64,000 nt of DNA, taken from contig NZ_JAXCJK010000001.1 of assembly GCF_035181385.1 (NCBI RefSeq), forward strand, positions 310,001 through 374,000, written 5' to 3'. The DNA is from Moraxella sp035181385 (lineage in GTDB: Bacteria; Pseudomonadota; Gammaproteobacteria; Pseudomonadales; Moraxellaceae). Each line of letters opens with the position of its first letter. Position 1 is the first letter of the stretch. Of this stretch, positions 1 through 7,897 are shown piece after piece. The translations under genes were made by a program, and so were the position numbers. The notes beneath the pieces were generated by a model. The model saw nothing but the letters and a program-made list of their open reading frames with translations. It did no database searches and had not been told where the DNA came from.

Positions 1-70
1 CATATGATGACATAACGATGATCGCAATTTTCACCGCCAAATCTGGCAAAACTTCAACTAGGACAACTTT

Positions 71-2896
71 ATGACAACTTATTATAAAGATACCGACCAT
101 GTCGAGACACAAGAGTGGCTAGACGCATTTTCATCGGTCATTAAAAACGCAGATAAAGAACGGGCACAATTTCTACTAAAAGCCCTATATAACATGGCGG
201 TACAAGAAGGCTTGCCATTTAACCGCTTAGACACCGCCTATATCAACACCATCTCTGCTGAAGATGAGCCGACTTATCCTGGTGATTTGCATATGGAACG
301 CAAATTGCGTGCGCTGATTCGCTACAATGCTTTGGCGATGGTAATGCGTGCCAATTTGAATGATGATGAGCTTGGTGGACATTTGGCAACTTTTGCATCA
401 AGTGCCACCTTGTATGAAACTGGTTTCAACCATTTTTGGCGTGCTCCTGATGAAAATTTTGGCGGTGATATGATTTATTACCAAGGCCATGGGGCACCAG
501 GAATGTATGCTCGTTCATTCTTAGAGGGTCGTTTGGACGAAGAACAGCTAAAAAACTTCCGTCGTGAAGTGGGCGGTAAGGGTCTATCAAGCTATCCACA
601 CCCATATTTAATGCCTGATTATTGGCAGTTTCCAACTGTATCAATGGGCTTAGGTCCGATTACTTCAATCTATCAAGCACATATTCAAAAATACTTAACC
701 AATCGCAAATTAATTAAAGATGAAAATCGTAAAATCTGGGCGTTTTTAGGCGATGGTGAGACGGACGAGCCAGAGAGCCTAGGTGCAATCAGTTTGGCTG
801 GGCGTGAAAAACTTGATAACTTAATTTGGGTTATTAACTGTAACTTACAGCGTCTTGATGGCCCTGTGCGTGGTAATGGTAAAATCATTCAAGAATTAGA
901 ATCTGTCTTTCGTGGTGCTGGTTGGCGTGTGATTAAGGTTGTCTGGGGTGATCGATGGGACAGCCTGCTCGCCAAAGACCATACAGGTGTACTTAAACAT
1001 CGCATGGAAGAGGCAGTTGATGGCGATTATCAGTTGTACGAAGCACGAGATGGTGCATTCATTCGTAAAGAGTTTTTTGGTAAATACCCAGAACTTGCCG
1101 AAATGGTTAAAGATATGTCAGATGAAGACTTGATTCATCTAAACCGTGGCGGGCATGATCCGAAAAAAGTCTATGCTGCTTATGCAGAAGCCATGAAGAC
1201 CAAAGGTCAGCCAACTGTAATTTTGGTAAAAACCGTAAAAGGTTATGGCCTATCCAACCAAATCCAATCGGTCAACAAAGCACACCAAATCAAAAAACTT
1301 GACGAGTCAGGTCTAAAATATTTCCGTGATCGTTTTGATTTGCCGTTTAATGACGAAGATTTAAAAACATTGCCATTTTATCGCCCGTCAGAAGATTCAG
1401 CAGAATACAAATATCTGATGGGTCGCCGTCAAGCATTGGGTGGGCATCTGCCAGCGCGTCGTAGTGGGCATACTCCGTTAGACATTCCAGATTTGTCCAT
1501 TTTTGATCAAGTATTGCAAGGCTCAAAAGGCAAAGAGCAATCCACAACGATGGTCTTTGTACGCCTGTTGTCAGCACTATTAAAAGACAAAGCATTGAAC
1601 AAATATGTTGTGCCAATTGTACCAGATGAGGCGCGTACCTTTGGTCTTGAGGGTATGTTCCGTCAATTGGGTATTTATTCTGCCGCAGGTCAAAACTATA
1701 TTGCAGAAGATGCTGATGCTTTGATGGGCTATAAAGAAGCCAAAGATGGGCATATGCTAGAAGAGGGTATCAATGAAGCAGGGGCAATGAGTGCATGGAT
1801 TGCATTGGCAACCAGCTATTCAACCAATGCCCTGCCAATGATTCCAATGTATATTTACTACTCAATGTTTGGTTTTCAGCGTATAGGTGACTTGGCGTGG
1901 CTGGCAGGCGATATGCAAGCACAAGGCTTCTTGCTGGGGGCAACAGCAGGTCGCACAACCCTAAATGGCGAGGGTTTACAACACCAAGATGGTCATAGCC
2001 ATATCTTATTTGGTACCGTACCAAACTGCGTTACCTATGACCCATGTTTTGGTTACGAACTTGCTGTCATCATGCACGACGGTCTAAAACGAATGTATGG
2101 TGAGGGCGAGCGTGTTTATTATTACATTACTTTAATGAATGAAAACTACGAACATCACGCCATGCCACAAGGTGTTGAAGAGGGTATTAAGCGTGGTATG
2201 TATCTGCTAGAAGACAACGGCTCTAGTCAAGTTCAGTTGCTAGGATCTGGCGTGATTTTGCGTGAAGTGCAAAAAGCAGCTCGCATTCTTAATGATGACT
2301 TTGGCATCAAAGCTAATGTATGGAGCGTAACCAGTTTTAATGAATTGACTCGTGATGGCATGGCCTGTGATGACTACAATCGCCTACATCCAACCCAAGA
2401 AGCGAAAACTCCTTGGGTAACAACTCAGCTTGCACCACACAAAGGTATCGTTGTAGCAGCAACTGACTATATGCGCAATTATTCAGAGCAAATTCGTGGT
2501 TGGTTACCAGACTCTCGCCCATACAGCACCCTAGGTACAGATGGCTTTGGTCGTTCAGACAGTCGTCAGCAACTACGCAACTTTTTCCATGTGAATGCTG
2601 AGCACATTGTCATTGCAACCTTAAAGAAACTGGCGGACGAAGGTGAGATTGATGTACGCTTGGTTCAAGATGCAATTAACAGCTTTGATATTGATGTGGA
2701 CCAAGCACCAGCATGGCAACCACAACCACATTACGATCATTTTCCTGATGCGCCAGCCACATCTGTGAACACCAATCCGACACCTGTACCTGATTTTGTT
2801 GAAGAATCAGACGAAGCCATCAGTACAGAAGGGCGTGCCGAAGATAGTGCTGATGCCCAAATTTTAAATAGCCACAATGTGGTAGAGCCAAAATAA
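71..2896 (+). CDS. aceE: Pyruvate dehydrogenase E1 component
   Basis: Homodimeric-type E1 of the pyruvate dehydrogenase complex. It decarboxylates pyruvate with thiamine diphosphate and passes the acetyl group to the lipoyl arms of E2 in the cytoplasm. The protein is 941 residues; the E. coli enzyme is about 887. The ThDP-binding segment GDGETDEPES followed by NLIWVINCNLQRLDGPVRGN is visible near residues 227-270. The extra length is an acidic, low-complexity C-terminal tail after about residue 890, probably a disordered extension. The start is preceded by AGGACAAC at a suitable distance. aceF follows after 10 bp, so the two form an operon. No lpdA (E3) follows, so E3 must be encoded elsewhere. 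Confidence 0.97.
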   Translation: MTTYYKDTDHVETQEWLDAFSSVIKNADKERAQFLLKALYNMAVQEGLPFNRLDTAYINTISAEDEPTYPGDLHMERKLRALIRYNALAMVMRANLNDDELGGHLATFASSATLYETGFNHFWRAPDENFGGDMIYYQGHGAPGMYARSFLEGRLDEEQLKNFRREVGGKGLSSYPHPYLMPDYWQFPTVSMGLGPITSIYQAHIQKYLTNRKLIKDENRKIWAFLGDGETDEPESLGAISLAGREKLDNLIWVINCNLQRLDGPVRGNGKIIQELESVFRGAGWRVIKVVWGDRWDSLLAKDHTGVLKHRMEEAVDGDYQLYEARDGAFIRKEFFGKYPELAEMVKDMSDEDLIHLNRGGHDPKKVYAAYAEAMKTKGQPTVILVKTVKGYGLSNQIQSVNKAHQIKKLDESGLKYFRDRFDLPFNDEDLKTLPFYRPSEDSAEYKYLMGRRQALGGHLPARRSGHTPLDIPDLSIFDQVLQGSKGKEQSTTMVFVRLLSALLKDKALNKYVVPIVPDEARTFGLEGMFRQLGIYSAAGQNYIAEDADALMGYKEAKDGHMLEEGINEAGAMSAWIALATSYSTNALPMIPMYIYYSMFGFQRIGDLAWLAGDMQAQGFLLGATAGRTTLNGEGLQHQDGHSHILFGTVPNCVTYDPCFGYELAVIMHDGLKRMYGEGERVYYYITLMNENYEHHAMPQGVEEGIKRGMYLLEDNGSSQVQLLGSGVILREVQKAARILNDDFGIKANVWSVTSFNELTRDGMACDDYNRLHPTQEAKTPWVTTQLAPHKGIVVAATDYMRNYSEQIRGWLPDSRPYSTLGTDGFGRSDSRQQLRNFFHVNAEHIVIATLKKLADEGEIDVRLVQDAINSFDIDVDQAPAWQPQPHYDHFPDAPATSVNTNPTPVPDFVEESDEAISTEGRAEDSADAQILNSHNVVEPK

Positions 2897-2906
2897 GGAG
2901 ACGACA

Positions 2907-4568
2907 ATGGAAATTAAAGCCCCTGATTTGGGTGTAGAAAGTGCCGAAGTTGCCGAGATTTTGGTAAAAGTTGGCGATATCATTAACGAGAATGACAACA
3001 TTGTTTTGGTGGAATCTGACAAAGCGTCGGTAGAAATACCGTCGCCTACCTCAGGTAAAATAACCGCCATTGCTATTAATGTGGGTGATAGCGTCAGTGA
3101 AGGTAGTGTATTACTTAGCATTGAGGCGTCAGAAAATACTGAGACATCAGACGATGCCAGTACAATCGGTTTGCAATCAACCGCTGCCACAGAAACAAAT
3201 GAAGAAACAGCCATTATAGCAGAAGTGGAGACAGCAACTGCATCCACCACAACCAGCCAAACACATAATTTGCCAGATTTGGGTGTAGAAAGTGCTGAAA
3301 TCGCTGAAATAATGGTGGCAATAGGTGATAGTATTGAAGAAAATCAACCATTATTACTGGTGGAATCTGACAAAGCATCGGTAGAAGTGCCTGCACCTAC
3401 CAGTGGTGTCGTTGAGGCAATTTTGGTAGCGGTGGGTGAAAGCGTATCCAATGGTCAGGCATTTATTACCATAAAATCGGCAGACGCACCATCAGCCTCT
3501 AAGGTTGATACCGCACAGACAAAAACGGCACCAGCACCCCAAGTGCAGAGCGACACAAAGGCTGAGCCTGCCAAGTCATCATCTACCAATACTTCTACAT
3601 CAAATCAAAAATTATCAGAAGACCAAGTAAATGAAAAAGCTCGTCATGCTCATGCAGGTCCTGCGGTGCGTAAATTAGCACGAGAATTAGGTGTGGACAT
3701 CAGTGTTGTTACAGGTACAGCAGCTCATGGTCGCATTCTAAAAGAAGACTTATTTGGGTATATTAAATCGGTAATGACAGGTGCACAAACCGCACAAAAG
3801 GGTGCCACAACCATAGCAACCAGCCCAGCAATTAGCTTACCTCCATTGTCTGATATGTCTAATAAAGAGATTTGGGGTGAGATTGAAGTTCAAGATTTGA
3901 CACGACTACAAAAAGTATCAATCCCACAACTTAATCTAAATACCTTGCTACCACAAGTTACCCAATTTGATTTAGCGGACATTACCGATACTGAAAATTT
4001 ACGCAATGAACTCAAAGCTGAGTTTAAGGCAAAGGGTATCGGTTTGACCATCTTGGCATTCATCGTTAAAGCGGTGGCATATGCACTGACTCAGCACCCA
4101 AAATTCAATAGCCATGTATCTGATGATAATACTCAAATGATTATCCGCAAGTCTGTACATATGGGTATTGCAGTGGCAACTGATGATGGGCTGATTGTTC
4201 CTGTGATTCGCAATGCACAGGACAAAGGTATTGGCCAACTTGCTGTTGAGATTGGTGAACTTGCTAAAAAAGCGCGTGATAAGAAGCTTTCTGCCAAAGA
4301 ACTACAAGGTGCATCGTTCACTATATCTAGTCAGGGTAATATGGGTGGCACTTACTTTACGCCTCTTGTCAATCATCCGCAAGTTGCAATTTTGGGCATT
4401 TCTGAATCAACTTACCAGCCACGCTGGAACGGTAAAGAATTCGAACCCAGATTGATGTTGCCATTATCATTGTCTTATGACCATCGCACAATCAACGGTG
4501 CTGATGCGGCAGTATTTACTCGTTATATTGCCAAGCTACTTGCTGATCCACGCAAGATCTTGTTGTAA
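2907..4568 (+). CDS. aceF: Pyruvate dehydrogenase E2, dihydrolipoamide acetyltransferase
   Basis: E2 core of the pyruvate dehydrogenase complex; transfers acetyl groups from lipoyl-lysine to CoA. Two lipoyl domains are visible at about residues 1-75 and 122-195, each with the lipoylation motif VESDKAS, linked by Ala/Thr/Glu-rich linkers. A peripheral-subunit-binding domain follows at about 245-285 (HAGPAVRKLARELGV), then the catalytic acyltransferase domain ending with the active-site segment LSYDHRTINGADAA. Length is 553 residues. E. coli has three lipoyl domains, while many other proteobacteria have one or two. The RBS AAGGAGAC lies just upstream. It is the last gene of the operon before a terminator hairpin. 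Confidence 0.97.
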   Translation: MEIKAPDLGVESAEVAEILVKVGDIINENDNIVLVESDKASVEIPSPTSGKITAIAINVGDSVSEGSVLLSIEASENTETSDDASTIGLQSTAATETNEETAIIAEVETATASTTTSQTHNLPDLGVESAEIAEIMVAIGDSIEENQPLLLVESDKASVEVPAPTSGVVEAILVAVGESVSNGQAFITIKSADAPSASKVDTAQTKTAPAPQVQSDTKAEPAKSSSTNTSTSNQKLSEDQVNEKARHAHAGPAVRKLARELGVDISVVTGTAAHGRILKEDLFGYIKSVMTGAQTAQKGATTIATSPAISLPPLSDMSNKEIWGEIEVQDLTRLQKVSIPQLNLNTLLPQVTQFDLADITDTENLRNELKAEFKAKGIGLTILAFIVKAVAYALTQHPKFNSHVSDDNTQMIIRKSVHMGIAVATDDGLIVPVIRNAQDKGIGQLAVEIGELAKKARDKKLSAKELQGASFTISSQGNMGGTYFTPLVNHPQVAILGISESTYQPRWNGKEFEPRLMLPLSLSYDHRTINGADAAVFTRYIAKLLADPRKILL

Positions 4569-4593
4569 GCTAACTTTATTTTTATATCATTTA

Positions 4594-4623
4594 AAAAAAG
4601 GTGGTCGTGTACCGCCTTTTTTT
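4594..4623 (+). terminator. Rho-independent terminator of aceEF
   Basis: An A-run and GGTGG are followed 7 bases later by CCGCC and a T-run, 26 bp after the aceF stop. The stem includes one G-T pair. This is a classical intrinsic terminator shape. Confidence 0.8.
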
Positions 4624-4766
4624 ACACATATGAGAAGATCAAACTCACTATCCATCGCAACAAAAATCCTGATTTGCTGATTAATTGCGACCAGTTTGGC
4701 TTAGATAACTTCAACAGCCAAGACATTCAAGAGCTAAATTCATTCATAAATCATAAATCCGACTAG
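4623..4766 (+). pseudogene. 3' fragment of an unidentified gene ending at the att site
   Basis: A frame opens at about 4596 and ends with TAG at 4764-4766. From about 4638 it reads as natural protein (KLTIHRNKNPDLL, INCDQFGLDNFNSQDIQE, LNSFINHKSD). It has no plausible start codon or RBS, and the 5' part is the aceF terminator. The composition (hydrophilic, no repeats) suggests a beheaded coding end, not chance. Its stop codon lies in the same short block (CCGACTAG) that ends the prophage zot gene. It may therefore be the tail of the last gene of an older dif-integrated element, or a host gene cut by integration. Family not recognised. Confidence 0.4.
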
Positions 4767-4885
4767 TTATACTTCGCATAATGTAAGCTAAGATTATGCT
4801 AAAAAAGCCCATGCTATATTATCTCTAGCATGGGCTTTTTTACCGTTGCTCGTAACGGCTGCATAATCTGCATTATGCGATGTAT
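4764..4885. other. Left att region of the first (collapsed) prophage copy
   Basis: The sequence from 4771 to the gap is identical to 5098-5212. It contains the XerC-like arm ACTTCGCATAA, the XerD-like arm TTATGCTAAAA, a perfect terminator-type hairpin and most of the second inverted arm. The 12 bases just upstream (CCGACTAGTTAT, from 4759) are also shared with the phage end. This marks the true chromosome-prophage left junction. Confidence 0.8.
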
Positions 4886-4985
4886 NNNNNNNNNNNNNNN
4901 NNNNNNNNNNNNNNNNNNNNNNNNNNNNNNNNNNNNNNNNNNNNNNNNNNNNNNNNNNNNNNNNNNNNNNNNNNNNNNNNNNNNN
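4886..4985. other. Assembly gap of 100 N
   Basis: Exactly 100 undetermined bases, the usual placeholder for a gap of unknown size. The flanks are the first 115 bp of a prophage copy and the last 112 bp of a prophage copy. The missing content is therefore most simply about 7.2 kb of one further copy, or several copies. Confidence 0.95.
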
Positions 4986-5093
4986 TTTGTCTATAATCAT
5001 GAAGCTGGTGATTGCACAGTTAAGAATAAACAATCACAAGTAATCAGTACAAATCCACAAGACTGCAAAAATAAATTTCGCATAACCGACTAG
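4986..5093 (+). pseudogene. 3' end of zot from the upstream prophage copy (truncated by gap)
   Basis: Encodes the last 35 residues of Zot (from FVYNHEAGDC to FRITD, stop TAG). It matches 12422-12529 without a visible difference. It is incomplete only because of the assembly gap. In the genome it is probably the end of an intact zot gene of a tandem copy. Confidence 0.85.
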
Positions 5094-5217
5094 TTATACT
5101 TCGCATAATGTAAGCTAAGATTATGCTAAAAAAGCCCATGCTATATTATCTCTAGCATGGGCTTTTTTACCGTTGCTCGTAACGGCTGCATAATCTGCAT
5201 TATGCGATGTATAACTA
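5091..5217. other. Phage attP region able to fold into a dif-like hairpin
   Basis: Two inverted arms flank an internal hairpin. TAGTTATAC (5091-5099) pairs with GTATAACTA (5209-5217), TCGCATAATG (5101-5110) with CATTATGCGA (5198-5207), and AGATTATGC (5118-5126) with GCATAATCT (5188-5196). One T/T mismatch and a seven-base bulge (5111-5117) remain. On the top strand the XerC-like arm ACTTCGCATAA and the XerD-like arm TTATGCTAAAA (9 of 11 to the dif XerD arm) are separated by 12 bases instead of 6. This is the architecture described for CTXphi attP, where XerC acts on folded single-stranded phage DNA. Function here is inferred from that likeness. Confidence 0.8.
5128..5168 (+). terminator. Terminator-type hairpin inside attP
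   Basis: A perfect 16-bp inverted repeat (arms 5128-5143 and 5153-5168, six A at the start and six T at the end) lies 35 bp after a zot stop in the tandem arrangement. It would end the structural operon of the preceding copy. The same hairpin is present at 4801-4841. A smaller hairpin, CCGTT/AACGG, follows at 5170-5185. Confidence 0.75.
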
Positions 5218-5223
5218 TACACC

Positions 5224-5296
5224 ACAACCCCAAGCAAGGCGGATTAAATGCCAATCCATTAAGGCAAATTTAATCCGCCTTTGCGTTGGGGTTTGT
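5224..5296. other. Long imperfect hairpin, candidate packaging signal
   Basis: Arms 5224-5249 and 5268-5296 pair over about 24 bases (ACAACCCC, then AGGCGGATTAAAT, against ATTTAATCCGCCT and GGGGTTTGT) with small internal irregularities. Long structured hairpins in the non-coding region of filamentous phages serve as packaging signal or minus-strand origin. Which of these applies here cannot be told. Confidence 0.5.
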
Positions 5297-5363
5297 ATGT
5301 GATTTTTATTTTTTGTGAATTTATTGTCATTGATTTATATTTACTTTGTAATGACAAATAAGT

Positions 5364-5420
5364 CGGTTTTTGTGTGAGCAGGGCGGGCGGTGCTAACGAC
5401 GCTGGCGAACACAAAAACCG
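5364..5420. other. Hairpin with GC-rich loop, candidate plus-strand origin
   Basis: A perfect 12-bp inverted repeat (CGGTTTTTGTGT at 5364-5375, ACACAAAAACCG at 5409-5420) encloses a 33-base GC-rich loop in an otherwise AT-rich region. It lies in the non-coding block where the rolling-circle origin of filamentous phages is normally found. Origin function is inference. Confidence 0.45.
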
Positions 5421-5432
5421 CACACCGCTATC

Positions 5433-5515
5433 TAATGGTGTGCCTGAGTGAAAAATATTTCACTTTTTTTGCTTAAATGGTGTGCCTGAGTCCGGAATTT
5501 CGGACTTTTTATCTT
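5433..5515. repeat. Direct repeat with small hairpins after the minus-strand operon
   Basis: AATGGTGTGCCTGAGT occurs twice, about 44 bp apart (near 5433 and 5477). The first copy is followed by the hairpin GTGAAAAATATTTCAC. The second is followed by GTCCG/CGGAC, which already overlaps the 3' end of the small minus-strand gene. These probably contribute to termination of the repressor-side transcript and to secondary structure of the phage strand. Confidence 0.5.
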
Positions 5516-5663
5516 TTGATTTATTTTTCACTATTTTTATCACAATAAGTTTAAAAATTCCAATCAAACATATTGCAACCATTGCACATATAAAATAAAC
5601 CTGCACATCACTGATGGCGTTATTGATTTGATTTTCGACTAGCTTTAAATCTGCGTCATTCAT
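5460..5663 (-). CDS. Small prophage membrane protein
   Basis: A 67-residue protein with a hydrophilic N-terminus, one clear transmembrane segment at about residues 22-46 (VYFICAMVAICLIGIFKLIVI) and a lysine-rich C-terminus ending FKQKK. Its start abuts the repressor stop on the same strand, so the two are probably co-transcribed. No family recognised. In this position filamentous phages often carry small lysogeny or superinfection-exclusion proteins, but nothing in the sequence proves that role. Its 3' end overlaps the direct repeats of the non-coding region. Confidence 0.6.
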   Translation of the reverse strand: MNDADLKLVENQINNAISDVQVYFICAMVAICLIGIFKLIVIKIVKNKSKDKKSEIPDSGTPFKQKK

Positions 5664-5993
5664 TTAAATTCTCAATTCTTGACTTTTATTTTGAACAATA
5701 AGTGCTTTAAGCATATTTTTAGCTGTTTTTTTATTTTCATTTTTCATTCTTGATATTTCAATGAATAGTAATTTTAATTCATCGTCTTCACTTACATCAT
5801 CATCAAATACAAGCTTATCTATTGTTGTGTGTAGTGCAATAGATATTTTTTTAACTTTATCTATGCTCGGATTGCTTTTACCTAATACTATATCCCTAAC
5901 TGTTGTATAGGGTATGTTTGCTAATTCGGACAGTTCTTTTGTACCTATGCCAAGTTCTTTGCATCGGTTTTCTATGTTTTTACCCAAGCTCAT
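5664..5993 (-). CDS. XRE-family prophage repressor
   Basis: A 109-residue protein with an N-terminal helix-turn-helix of the Cro/CI (XRE) type at about residues 5-62. The recognition region reads TKELSELANIPYTTVRDIVLGKSNPSIDKVKKIS. The C-terminal part is charged and likely drives oligomerisation. It is divergent from rep with a 126-bp intergenic region containing repeated TTACGGT/ACCGTA elements, the expected operator. It probably maintains lysogeny by repressing rep transcription, similar in position to CTXphi rstR. Role inferred from domain and context. Confidence 0.85.
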   Translation of the reverse strand: MSLGKNIENRCKELGIGTKELSELANIPYTTVRDIVLGKSNPSIDKVKKISIALHTTIDKLVFDDDVSEDDELKLLFIEISRMKNENKKTAKNMLKALIVQNKSQELRI

Positions 5994-6064
5994 ACAACCC
6001 CCAAAATTTATACTTACTATTTTATTTGATTTTATTTATTTTTTATGATATTTCGTATTGACTG

Positions 6065-6120
6065 TTACGGTATTCTGTATTATATTACGGTTTAATGTAA
6101 ATAAATTACAGTTTACCGTA
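6065..6120. promoter_or_regulatory. Probable repressor operator and rep promoter
   Basis: TTACGGT occurs at 6065 and again about 20 bp later. The second copy forms an imperfect 15+15 dyad (6086-6100 and 6106-6120, outer TACGG/CCGTA and inner TGTAA/TTACA) whose right half touches the rep ATG. Placed between divergent repressor and rep genes, it is the natural repressor-binding site. Confidence 0.6.
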
Positions 6121-7349
6121 TGCTTGACCATCTCCGTTTAGCCGTCCCAGTATTTCCTATCTATGCTGTTGAGCGTGGAGAAGGGAATTTTTATTTTGAA
6201 GGGGACTTGCTTAAATTAGGGTTAAATTGTGGGGCTAGGGTGGTTACGCTGGGCGATGATGGCAAACCCAAAGCACAGGATTTATATACCCCTTACGACA
6301 CGCTTGGTACTGATTTTAGTGATATGGCAATTAAGTTTTATGATAAGGGCATAAATACCTTGCCATATCTTGAACTCAAAGCCAGCCCACTTAAATTATT
6401 GCAAGGTCATAATGTCTACGGTTTTGATAGCATTGAATTGGCGTCGATTGAAATGCTTGGCATGGTTGTTGATGCTTTACCAAATCTTTGCCAATATTTA
6501 GATTTTGCCAAAACCGAAGTATTACATATTGACACAACTTATATGGCAAGTCTACCGAGTCAAAATCTTGTTAAACCAGTGCTTGAATATCTTGCAAATA
6601 TCTCAAGCGGTCATGCCAAAGCCCAAAACCTGCGTTACAACAATTATGTTCGCTGGGGTACACAAAACAGCCGATACATTGGTCGTAAAGTCTATGGCAA
6701 GTTTGAAGAAGTCGAAAACCAAATTAAACAGTTAAAAAGGCAAGCTGGTAGAGATAATCAAGCATTATCAAAGTTAAATGCTTTATTTAAAGCCAAAGAC
6801 TTTGCAAATGCAAAATTACGCTTTGAAGCTCGTATCTGTAAAACTTATCTATCAAAAAACAATTATCCAAGTAATCTGTTTGAGCTAATACATTTACAAA
6901 AAATGCAACCTGACTTACTACAAAAATTATGGGGAATTGCATTTAATCCCATTTTTACAGCTCTTGAAGGTGAAAATATGACACTAAATGATGATGACAA
7001 AGTTTATGAATTACTTAAATCTAAGCTATTTACAGTAACCAAAAAAGGCAATGTGAGCCATACAAAAGCTAATAATGCTTATCAATTTTATAAAACGCTA
7101 AAATCTGATGGCTTTGAAAAGTTAAAATCATCACTTTGCGACAATCCAAGTGGTCGTCGATTATTTTATTCTAATGTTAAACAGCTTATTGATTGTGGCA
7201 TTTCAAAGGCTCATTTGCAAAATTTACATAATTCAGATGATTGTAAAGTCATTCCCTTTGTCCGTTTGATACAAATTGACTTTTACAATCAATTACCTGA
7301 TGACTATGTACAACCTGTTTCAAAATATCAATTACCTTTAGTGGCTTAA
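6120..7349 (+). CDS. Phage replication initiation protein (gene II/X, RstA-like)
   Basis: A 409-residue protein resembling the phage/plasmid replication protein II/X family, which nicks the plus-strand origin for rolling-circle replication of filamentous phages. Recognisable segments are ELKASPLKLLQGHNVYGFDS (about residues 84-103) and the HIDTTYMASLPS segment (about 140-151). The C-terminal half is basic. The start at 6120 has no Shine-Dalgarno; the ATG overlaps the operator dyad, so translation may be weak or leaderless. An alternative start is not evident because the N-terminus MLDHLRLAVPVFP fits the family. First gene of the phage plus-strand operon. Confidence 0.9.
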   Translation: MLDHLRLAVPVFPIYAVERGEGNFYFEGDLLKLGLNCGARVVTLGDDGKPKAQDLYTPYDTLGTDFSDMAIKFYDKGINTLPYLELKASPLKLLQGHNVYGFDSIELASIEMLGMVVDALPNLCQYLDFAKTEVLHIDTTYMASLPSQNLVKPVLEYLANISSGHAKAQNLRYNNYVRWGTQNSRYIGRKVYGKFEEVENQIKQLKRQAGRDNQALSKLNALFKAKDFANAKLRFEARICKTYLSKNNYPSNLFELIHLQKMQPDLLQKLWGIAFNPIFTALEGENMTLNDDDKVYELLKSKLFTVTKKGNVSHTKANNAYQFYKTLKSDGFEKLKSSLCDNPSGRRLFYSNVKQLIDCGISKAHLQNLHNSDDCKVIPFVRLIQIDFYNQLPDDYVQPVSKYQLPLVA

Positions 7350-7367
7350 TTTAAAAGGAGCTTTATC

Positions 7368-7670
7368 ATGATTACAATGTCTTTAAAAGTGATTGGTGCG
7401 TCTGGCGTTGATTTCACCGCTGATGATGGCACAAACTACAATTACATCAAAATTGTTGCATTGATGGATAATAAGGGCGGTTATGGCTCTAATAGCCAAA
7501 CTTTCAAGTATGACAAGCCAAGTTCCGAACTTGAAAAAGAATGCGGATTTATGAAAGCTGGTGAAGTCTATAACGCTGATTGTACTGGTTCATTTGAAAG
7601 TAACGGCAAAACCGCTACATTTACAATCAAAGAAATTAAATTTAAAAACGCTAATATTGCTCAAAAATAA
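7368..7670 (+). CDS. Probable phage ssDNA-binding protein (gV-like)
   Basis: A 100-residue protein directly after rep with a good RBS (AAAGGAGC). It is rich in beta-prone and polar residues and has no membrane segment. Position and size match the ssDNA-binding protein of Inoviridae, which coats the displaced plus strand before packaging. An in-frame second methionine at residue 4 (MSLKVIGASG) is a possible start. The family assignment rests mainly on context. The stop overlaps the next start (TAATG). Confidence 0.65.
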   Translation: MITMSLKVIGASGVDFTADDGTNYNYIKIVALMDNKGGYGSNSQTFKYDKPSSELEKECGFMKAGEVYNADCTGSFESNGKTATFTIKEIKFKNANIAQK

Positions 7671-7882
7671 TGAAAACTTATGTTTGTTCTGATTTATATA
7701 ACTTGCCAAATGGAACTTCAGTTTGTACAAATTGGGTTGAATTGGAACATCAGCAATATAGTTTTTTATCTGAATTGGCGAATTTAAGTTATGTTGATAT
7801 TACTTTAATTCTGTCAATGACTTCTGCACTCTTTGCAACCGCCTGGGTGTGGAATTTCCTTTCAAAACAAGCGTCTAGATAA
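7670..7882 (+). CDS. Small prophage membrane protein, possible minor coat
   Basis: A 70-residue protein whose ATG overlaps the preceding stop. It has two cysteines in the N-terminal part and one strong C-terminal transmembrane segment (VDITLILSMTSALFATAWVWNFL) followed by a short basic tail. Lying just before the major coat gene, it fits a pVII/pIX-type minor coat or capping protein. No direct family match recognised. Confidence 0.65.
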   Translation: MKTYVCSDLYNLPNGTSVCTNWVELEHQQYSFLSELANLSYVDITLILSMTSALFATAWVWNFLSKQASR

Positions 7883-7897
7883 ATAAGGAGTTTTTTT

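Noticed and set aside
4794..5093. Frames running through the N gap
   Set aside because: They contain undetermined residues and only join real fragments (end of zot) artificially.
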